Below, one piece after another: positions 55,318-61,675 of a DNA stretch of 64,000 nucleotides. Each line of letters starts with the position of its first letter. Position 1 is the stretch's first letter. The position numbers were made by a program, and so were the translations under genes. Origin of the DNA: a virus; IMG/VR virus record IMGVR_UViG_3300022921_000006, positions 45,696-109,695 of that record. One strand, given 5' to 3'. The notes under the pieces were generated by a model that saw only the letters and a program-made list of their open reading frames with translations, did not search any database and was not told the DNA's origin.

Positions 55318-56751
55318 TTAAAGTTTATTTAAAGTAAGTGTGTGAGAATGAAACATATACCTAGTGCTAGAGGCATTTGTGGTGCTCTTTGCTCCTATAA
55401 TAAGGAGGTCCCCCTTAGATAGGGATTGGGGTTGGTAGTTAACACTTCCCGTTACAGGAAAAGAACTATCAGAAGAATTAAATTCTACACTAGCACTAGT
55501 AATTATACTCATATTAGGGTTTCCAGAAGAAGGTTGGCTTCTAATAACAAGGAAATCATGAGATTGACCTTGATATTCTGCAGCAGTAACATCACTGGTG
55601 GGTTGGGAAGAAACATAAGCTCTAACGGCAAGGTTTACATTATAAGTTCCATCTTCGGGGACAACATATCCTGCTTTCATGTAACTTCCTGCACCTGTAG
55701 TAAGAGTAGTAGGGGAAGCTAATGAGTACATATCAAAAATACCAATACTATAACCATACTGCCTACTGCCCATATAATGGTAATATTGATCAGTTGTAGT
55801 ACTTAACAAGGTTTGTCCTGAGTTCGCGAATGTTGTTTTTACATGTATAGCTGCTAAAGACGCAGATACACTACCCCAATCATCTATAGTGATATCGCTT
55901 CCTGTTATTTCACCTGTGGGTCCATGTAAAAATATAGTGCCAGTTCCAAATTTATTATTTATTTGAATTAGACCCCCTAGATTGGTAGTTCCAGGGTTGT
56001 CTGTTCTAATAATTACATAAGGATTGGTTCCATTACTAAGTACAAAACTAGCGTTTTCAGTAGGAGTGGTTTGGGGGTTAGTATCTTTTATTTCAATAGA
56101 ATGACTAGTAACTGTAGAGTAAAAATCAGAATAGGCACCATGATTATGCGCCATGTCTACCATATCAACCTCGGTATTAATATTCCTTGATATAGCAAAA
56201 GTTAATTGACCATTTACTCCTTGTGTAGCACTAGGGACATCATTTACTCTAGTTTTAATACGAGCAATAGAACCTGTAGTTGTGATATCATTAAAAGAAG
56301 CACTGTCAATTACAAAATTAATTATTCCTGCTTCATCACCTACTTGTGCTCCTACAGATTCACGGCTGGAGCGGATAAGTAATTCTGTTCCTCTACTATT
56401 TTCTATTTTGGATTTTATATCAAATGCTTTAATAGGCTTTTCACTTGTACTAAACCCAATACCTATGCGTGGCTCATTATTACTACCAGTTGCAGATATT
56501 TTAAATATTGGTTCTCCTTTTGAAGTATTATTTTCTGGGGAGGGTACTCTAAATATTAATTCACCTGAGGAGCCGGTTTGGTCCGCACTGGTAATGATAG
56601 CTTCTATAGAGGCAACTGAGGATGTTGTTAAAACATTCGAACTGGTTGCAGGGGAATATACAAAAAATATTCCTGGGATGGAAGATGTTGTGGGTAATGT
56701 GTACGACCCTGTGCTTCCTAGAGCTATTCCTATTGCAGAACCAAAAATCAT
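55318..56751 (-). CDS. Virion fibre-like protein with C1q-like end
   Basis: A 477-residue Ser/Thr/Gly-rich protein with no Cys, built of repeated beta strands (SATGSNNEPRIGIGFSTSE, VIIRTDNPGTTNLGG). Near residues 370-470 the pattern GYVVPEDGTYNVNLAVRAYV fits a C1q/TNF-like jelly roll used as a receptor-binding tip in phage fibres. It is the last of a run of structural genes. Specific role inferred from composition and position. Confidence 0.65.
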   Translation of the reverse strand: MIFGSAIGIALGSTGSYTLPTTSSIPGIFFVYSPATSSNVLTTSSVASIEAIITSADQTGSSGELIFRVPSPENNTSKGEPIFKISATGSNNEPRIGIGFSTSEKPIKAFDIKSKIENSRGTELLIRSSRESVGAQVGDEAGIINFVIDSASFNDITTTGSIARIKTRVNDVPSATQGVNGQLTFAISRNINTEVDMVDMAHNHGAYSDFYSTVTSHSIEIKDTNPQTTPTENASFVLSNGTNPYVIIRTDNPGTTNLGGLIQINNKFGTGTIFLHGPTGEITGSDITIDDWGSVSASLAAIHVKTTFANSGQTLLSTTTDQYYHYMGSRQYGYSIGIFDMYSLASPTTLTTGAGSYMKAGYVVPEDGTYNVNLAVRAYVSSQPTSDVTAAEYQGQSHDFLVIRSQPSSGNPNMSIITSASVEFNSSDSSFPVTGSVNYQPQSLSKGDLLIIGAKSTTNASSTRYMFHSHTLTLNKL

Positions 56752-56752
56752 A

Positions 56753-57283
56753 TTATATAAATAAATATGTTCCCTTTACCATTTTTGCTCCTCCTCTAAC
56801 AGCTAATCTACATGAAAAAGTTTTAGTAGAATCATTATAAGTAATATTATTATAATCTACAGTGTCATTTCCCAACATTGAATAGGGTTGAGGAGTAGTA
56901 TAAGTAATATTATTAGGACTAGCGACATTTAAAGGCGTATATTTAAAACTTGAATGGGTTGAATTGTCAGGTCTAATTATAGCAATTTGTTCAAACCTAA
57001 TAGGTTGGGTCCCCCCAACAAGATTAGTAAGTGTATTAGGTAGTTGGCGGGGCATTACTATCCCTTTTACATGAAGGCCTATAGGGACAAAGTTTAAAGA
57101 ATCAGGAATAACTTCTAAATACACAATGGGAGTAGTACCTGCTGATCCTCCGGCAACGGTATAGTTTATAAAGGCTTTTTGGGTAGTATAGGGTTGCTCA
57201 AATGAAGAGGATACATATAACCCCTCCCCACTAACATCATTATATGCTATATTTAATTGGTTAAGTGTTTTTAAATTTCCCAT
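56753..57283 (-). CDS. Small fibre/structural protein (paralogue of next upstream gene)
   Basis: A 176-residue beta-rich protein starting MGNLKTLNQLNIAYNDVSGE. Its end (YNNITYNDSTKTFSCRLAVR, then GTYLFI) parallels that of the 205-residue protein upstream (YNNLNQTFQLKWWMSKQ, then GNYLMY), suggesting duplication. One nt separates it from the large fibre gene. Probably part of a fibre or baseplate complex. Confidence 0.5.
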   Translation of the reverse strand: MGNLKTLNQLNIAYNDVSGEGLYVSSSFEQPYTTQKAFINYTVAGGSAGTTPIVYLEVIPDSLNFVPIGLHVKGIVMPRQLPNTLTNLVGGTQPIRFEQIAIIRPDNSTHSSFKYTPLNVASPNNITYTTPQPYSMLGNDTVDYNNITYNDSTKTFSCRLAVRGGAKMVKGTYLFI

Positions 57284-57293
57284 AATTTTTAAT

Positions 57294-57911
57294 TTAATAC
57301 ATTAAATAGTTTCCTCTAACTATAAAAGGATCAAGTTGTTTACTCATCCACCATTTTAATTGAAATGTTTGGTTAAGGTTATTATAAACTATATTAAATG
57401 TTTGGGTGGGGTTTCCTGCATTATCATAATAACCAGCAGGATCTACTGCATTAAATAGATTCCAATCCCCTTCCTCGTTAAAATGGTCTTCTTTAAAACT
57501 AAAAGGGTAATTTATACCCTCAGAGGATACAGCTCCTTCTGTGTATTCATCACCATTACTAGCGTGGGTAACAGCAGATGATATCATTGTAAAAGTAAAA
57601 GGACCTGTGTTGAAATTAACACCTATAGGTTCAACAGAAATAAACATTTCTAATATATTAGCCCCAATTCTATCAGGATCTCCAAAAGCTAAAGCTTGGT
57701 CTTCAGCAAAAGTGTTAGCAAATCTATATCTTGAAATTTCAAATATAACAGATCCAGTATAATCATTACCAAGGGGGTAATCTTGGTCATTATCAGGGAT
57801 ATAAACTGTATTATAAAAAGACCCATACAAAGGATTATATACATAATTTACATTATCATTTATACTAGAACTAGCAATAGCAATTTCATGATATAAAGGG
57901 GAATTTATCAT
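57294..57911 (-). CDS. Small fibre/structural protein
   Basis: A 205-residue protein rich in Asn, Tyr and Gly (HEIAIASSSINDNVNYVYNP), all-beta by composition. Shares its C-terminal pattern with the 176-residue neighbour. ATGA overlap with the gene upstream. Likely virion component. Confidence 0.5.
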   Translation of the reverse strand: MINSPLYHEIAIASSSINDNVNYVYNPLYGSFYNTVYIPDNDQDYPLGNDYTGSVIFEISRYRFANTFAEDQALAFGDPDRIGANILEMFISVEPIGVNFNTGPFTFTMISSAVTHASNGDEYTEGAVSSEGINYPFSFKEDHFNEEGDWNLFNAVDPAGYYDNAGNPTQTFNIVYNNLNQTFQLKWWMSKQLDPFIVRGNYLMY

Positions 57912-58612
57912 ATATATTCAATTATAGTTCTTATGTTTCGTGTACTCCCAGGTGGTGGAACAGTCATAATCCCCGCTATATATATAAAATCATTACTAGA
58001 TGTGTCTACTTCATTATCTACCATTCCTGATGAAGATGGATCTCTTCCTACATAAAAATAAGGGGGGCCTTGAAACATGTTATTATAAAAAAAATATGTA
58101 GTAAAATCTGTATTGATGGGGGAGGTTATTAAATTTAGTTGGAAATTTGTAGGGTTAGTTAACGTAAGATCTGTGGGGGTTGTTACTGAATTGTCTCCTT
58201 CTAGTGTAGAAGGGAGTCTTCCTATTATTTCAAAAATTGCATTATCATAGAATCCTCCTTGATTATTAGAATTGCTATCGTTATAAAAATACATATACCC
58301 TTTAAAAGCTGATCTATAGGGCTTGGTAGAGGTGGTTCCTTCTTTAATTATGGGGAATTTTGCAAAAATGGATAGGGTTGTTGAATTCGAAGTTATTATT
58401 CTATTGCAACAATATTTTTGAGAGGAAAATGGAAAAACTCCATCATTTCTGTCTGTAAATGCTGAGGTGTTATCATTGGTGAATTGTTCATGTATTAAGT
58501 TAGAGTAATTTAAGGCCTGTATATTACTACCACCACCCTCACTTTTAGCAAAAATATACTTACTTTTTTTGGGGTGTAAATTTAGTTTATCAAATACAGG
58601 GGAACTACTCAT
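57908..58612 (-). CDS. Structural protein, unknown
   Basis: A 234-residue protein starting MSSSPVFDKLNLHPKKSKYI. Rich in Asn, Ser, Thr and Phe; beta-type with no known fold. I used the ATG at 58612, which overlaps the upstream TGA, instead of 58633. It falls in the structural operon by position and composition. Confidence 0.5.
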   Translation of the reverse strand: MSSSPVFDKLNLHPKKSKYIFAKSEGGGSNIQALNYSNLIHEQFTNDNTSAFTDRNDGVFPFSSQKYCCNRIITSNSTTLSIFAKFPIIKEGTTSTKPYRSAFKGYMYFYNDSNSNNQGGFYDNAIFEIIGRLPSTLEGDNSVTTPTDLTLTNPTNFQLNLITSPINTDFTTYFFYNNMFQGPPYFYVGRDPSSSGMVDNEVDTSSNDFIYIAGIMTVPPPGSTRNIRTIIEYI

Positions 58613-59094
58613 AACAAAATATATTTTAAACAATAATAAACATTATCAATATCATATTGATAAATTTCAAAATTTAAACCCCCATTACTATCAAAAGAAC
58701 CCGTAACCCTTTTTATGTCATAAATAACCTTATCTTCGGGATATCTAACATCTTCTACAGTACTGCTTACTAAACTATCTCCTGAACTTGAGTCCCATAT
58801 TAAAGTGGTACGCATAGCTTGGTGTTGGGTATAAGATCCTTGAGTTACGGCATCACATTCAATTCGTGCATATCCAAATTCTCCCGACACATTTTGGGGA
58901 TAATTAGTAGGATCTAAAGTAATATTAATAGTGTAAACTCCGGGACCATCATTAGGACCCGCACATATATATCCTTCATTATTTCTAAGGTCAAATTCTT
59001 TTTTTTGGTTATCCCATACCACATAAGAAGAAGGAGGGGGGCTGCATGCATCAAGTGGTACTATAACATTATGTCTTGTTGTTCCTTGAGCCAT
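58609..59094 (-). CDS. Structural protein, unknown
   Basis: A 161-residue protein (MAQGTTRHNVIVPLDACSPP), beta-rich, with a Tyr/Asp-rich end (IYQYDIDNVYYCLKYILL). A motif A box directly precedes its ATG. Same operon as the other fibre-type genes. Confidence 0.5.
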   Translation of the reverse strand: MAQGTTRHNVIVPLDACSPPPSSYVVWDNQKKEFDLRNNEGYICAGPNDGPGVYTINITLDPTNYPQNVSGEFGYARIECDAVTQGSYTQHQAMRTTLIWDSSSGDSLVSSTVEDVRYPEDKVIYDIKRVTGSFDSNGGLNFEIYQYDIDNVYYCLKYILL

Positions 59095-59098
59095 TTAT

Positions 59099-59108
59099 TA
59101 TAAATATT
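59099..59108 (-). promoter_or_regulatory. AATATTTATA box (motif A)
   Basis: Minus strand AATATTTATA, 4 nt before the 58609-59094 ATG, in the short gap after the LamG gene. Confidence 0.4.
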
Positions 59109-59122
59109 AAAATTATATAGAT

Positions 59123-60235
59123 TTATTCAAATCTATCAAGTTCAGCATTATAATTTTGTGTAACTTGATTTGCACTAAGGGCAAAATCATACATTCTTAC
59201 TATAGCAATTTTTCCTTTAAAATATTGAGATGTATATGTTCCTATTCTTACAAGAGGGTTATAGAGCAAAGTTGCTGTAGTGTCAATATTTAATGATGAA
59301 AAAGTGTTTGTTAAGGATCCATTTTTGTACACTTTAACAGTATTATTAGCACCATCAATAGTTACTACTAAGTGCATCCAAGGTCCAGGGTTCCCTGTAG
59401 TTAGGGGTGGGAAAAAATTATTGATGGTATTACTATAATTTGTAGTTGAACCTTCGATATTAACTCTAAGATCTCTACCACTAGTACCTTTTTTAGTTAG
59501 TCTTACATGTCTAGAGAATGAAGTCATTAGTATTTCTTCTTCAACATTATTATCACGGTTACGATCTGATGCTAACCATATTTCTATACTAGATGTATTA
59601 AGATTTTGAAATCTATATATGGCCGCAGTTGCTTCACTTGAGTCGGGGTCAGGGGAAAGATATTTAACAACTCCACCAGTGGCTTGGATAAAATCATCTG
59701 TTCCATCCAACCCTAAATATTTAGCACTTCCTGTAGTATCATATAAAGGACCATTAGCAAATATTGCAGCTAAACTTCCTGTAAGTTCTATTTCAGTACC
59801 TCCTGCTATAAGGGGGGTACCTGTACCACCAAGGGGTAATACGGTATAAGTAGTTCCAGGGTCATAATTATCCAAAGATTGCCATAAGGGTCTATTGGCT
59901 TGGGAGGGATTCCCACTAACATTAGGATTAACATCCCCCCAAAGTTGAGATCCTGAATCTTCAGCATCTAAGTGGAGCATTAGGCCTGTAGTAACATAAT
60001 CAGGGGTGTTTGAAGAGGGTATAAAAGAATGGGTTCCTAATAATTCTACATAAGTTTTACCTACTAAACTTTCAGTAACATATGAGGAATTTAAAGCCAC
60101 ATAATTTTGACTTAATAAATTAGTACTACCAATTTGACCCTTTAATAAAGTATTTGTAATAAAACCTTGTTGTTCAATTGTAATAAATCCTGTTACAGAC
60201 TCTGATTTGTATGTTGCATTTAAGTTTAAAGTCAT
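59123..60235 (-). CDS. LamG/concanavalin-like fibre protein
   Basis: A 370-residue protein. After an 80-residue N-terminal part, YVTTGLMLHLDAEDSGSQLW starts a LamG-type jelly roll. HLVVTIDGANNTVKVYKNGS and YFKGKIAIVRMYDFALSANQ are its diagnostic strands. Such domains bind carbohydrates and are common in Bacteroidota phage tail or capsid fibres. The ATG overlaps the preceding LamG gene by 4 nt. Confidence 0.75.
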   Translation of the reverse strand: MTLNLNATYKSESVTGFITIEQQGFITNTLLKGQIGSTNLLSQNYVALNSSYVTESLVGKTYVELLGTHSFIPSSNTPDYVTTGLMLHLDAEDSGSQLWGDVNPNVSGNPSQANRPLWQSLDNYDPGTTYTVLPLGGTGTPLIAGGTEIELTGSLAAIFANGPLYDTTGSAKYLGLDGTDDFIQATGGVVKYLSPDPDSSEATAAIYRFQNLNTSSIEIWLASDRNRDNNVEEEILMTSFSRHVRLTKKGTSGRDLRVNIEGSTTNYSNTINNFFPPLTTGNPGPWMHLVVTIDGANNTVKVYKNGSLTNTFSSLNIDTTATLLYNPLVRIGTYTSQYFKGKIAIVRMYDFALSANQVTQNYNAELDRFE

Positions 60236-61221
60236 GTTATTCCTGCAACTAAGCCATGAGTAGGAGCAAAGTGTTGATAAACTTGGTTTACTTCGCTGTC
60301 TGAAAGGAAACGGTTATATACTAACATTAGTGATGATTCAAAACTAGAGGCATCATCATGAGTAGTAACCAGACCCCATGCATTGGTAGAACCAGCGGTT
60401 GCAAATTCATAAGTTTTGTCGAAGGTTGCTTGGGTTTTAATATTAGCACTATATTCAGGATCATCACTCCAATTCCAAGTTACTTGGTTTTTCCCTATAA
60501 CTTTTATATCAATGTCTTCACCCGCTCCAGACTTTGCAGTTATTCTTATGACCAACATATGCCATTCTGAAGTGTCGATAAGAAAAGAATCAGTAAAATA
60601 ATTGTAAACTCTAGGGATAGTACCAGTCATACCTACTGGAACATCGACATGTAAATGGTCTGAGTTAGGGTTAGGCCCTCTGCTTATTCTGTATCTTTGA
60701 TTAGGGCTGCTGGAGGCATTACGGTATATATACTCATCGGGGTTTATATTAACATTACGTATCCACATTATATGGGTTACAGGATCTGTGGTTGCGAAAT
60801 CTAAAGTATTGTTAACATTTATGTTATCCATAAATTTATTATTATCAAATTTAAAGTACCTTACACTATACTTACCATTTTCGGTAATACCAAAGTCGTT
60901 AATAGTAGGATTTTCTGAAGGATTGTTTATATTTTCAAAAAATAGAGTATAATCATGTTCTTCGGGAGATTGATCTTTATATCGCTTATAGTATCCAATA
61001 AAGGTAGTACTTGAAGCATGACCATCATACGTGCTTAAATTACTACCTGTTGCTTGAGAAACTATAAAAAGGTATAATCCATTTGTAATTAAAGGAACAG
61101 GGTCATAAGGGATATCATGTCTTGCTTTTAAGAAAACATTTCGACCATGTTGACCTCTAAGTTGGACATTCCTAATATCCCCTTGAAGAAGAATTTTATC
61201 TTTACCTAATAAATTACCCAT
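60232..61221 (-). CDS. LamG-like fibre protein
   Basis: A 329-residue protein with an N-terminal assembly segment (LLGKDKILLQGDIRNVQLRG), followed by a second LamG-like domain: EWHMLVIRITAKSGAGEDID and SLMLVYNRFLSDSEVNQVYQ. Sequence differs from the 370-residue neighbour, so the two may bind different glycans or assemble at different sites. Confidence 0.65.
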   Translation of the reverse strand: MGNLLGKDKILLQGDIRNVQLRGQHGRNVFLKARHDIPYDPVPLITNGLYLFIVSQATGSNLSTYDGHASSTTFIGYYKRYKDQSPEEHDYTLFFENINNPSENPTINDFGITENGKYSVRYFKFDNNKFMDNINVNNTLDFATTDPVTHIMWIRNVNINPDEYIYRNASSSPNQRYRISRGPNPNSDHLHVDVPVGMTGTIPRVYNYFTDSFLIDTSEWHMLVIRITAKSGAGEDIDIKVIGKNQVTWNWSDDPEYSANIKTQATFDKTYEFATAGSTNAWGLVTTHDDASSFESSLMLVYNRFLSDSEVNQVYQHFAPTHGLVAGIT

Positions 61222-61227
61222 TTATTT

Positions 61228-61647
61228 TTAGACTCTTGATGCAGAGGGGAATAAAGCTTTATTTAGGGTAAAGGTACCTCTAGATACTACTACACTATTT
61301 TCTCCATTACTATCTGCTAAAACTAATTCATGTTCGTATGTAGCGTTAATTTCGTCTGCATCAGAATCCAAGTTATCTGTTAACCATCCAAAATCATCTT
61401 TAGTTATTGAAACTAAAAATTTATTATCAGGTTGGTATGCAATTCCTCCTTCACCACTAAAATCACTAGCTCCAGTTGTTTTTACTATTCTTTTAGTAGT
61501 ATTTGAATTTGCAATTCCGGTAGGTACAGGGCCCGCTGACCAATAAGCTTTATAAGTGGATATGTCCCCCACATCAGTAGTAATAGTAAATTGAATAGTG
61601 AAAGTATCATATGCATACTTTGTAAAATTTTGATTTAAAGAAGCCAT
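61228..61647 (-). CDS. Small baseplate/fibre-associated protein
   Basis: A 139-residue beta-rich protein (YDTFTIQFTITTDVGDISTY, YEHELVLADSNGENSVVVSR). The pattern resembles N-terminal domains of BppU-type baseplate proteins, without certainty. It follows the giant repeat protein after a motif A box. Confidence 0.5.
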   Translation of the reverse strand: MASLNQNFTKYAYDTFTIQFTITTDVGDISTYKAYWSAGPVPTGIANSNTTKRIVKTTGASDFSGEGGIAYQPDNKFLVSITKDDFGWLTDNLDSDADEINATYEHELVLADSNGENSVVVSRGTFTLNKALFPSASRV

Positions 61648-61665
61648 AATGTTGTAAGTTTTATT

Positions 61666-61675
61666 TATAAATATT
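61666..61675 (-). promoter_or_regulatory. AATATTTATA box (motif A)
   Basis: Minus strand AATATTTATA directly after the stop of the repeat protein and 18 nt before the 61228-61647 start. Confidence 0.45.
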
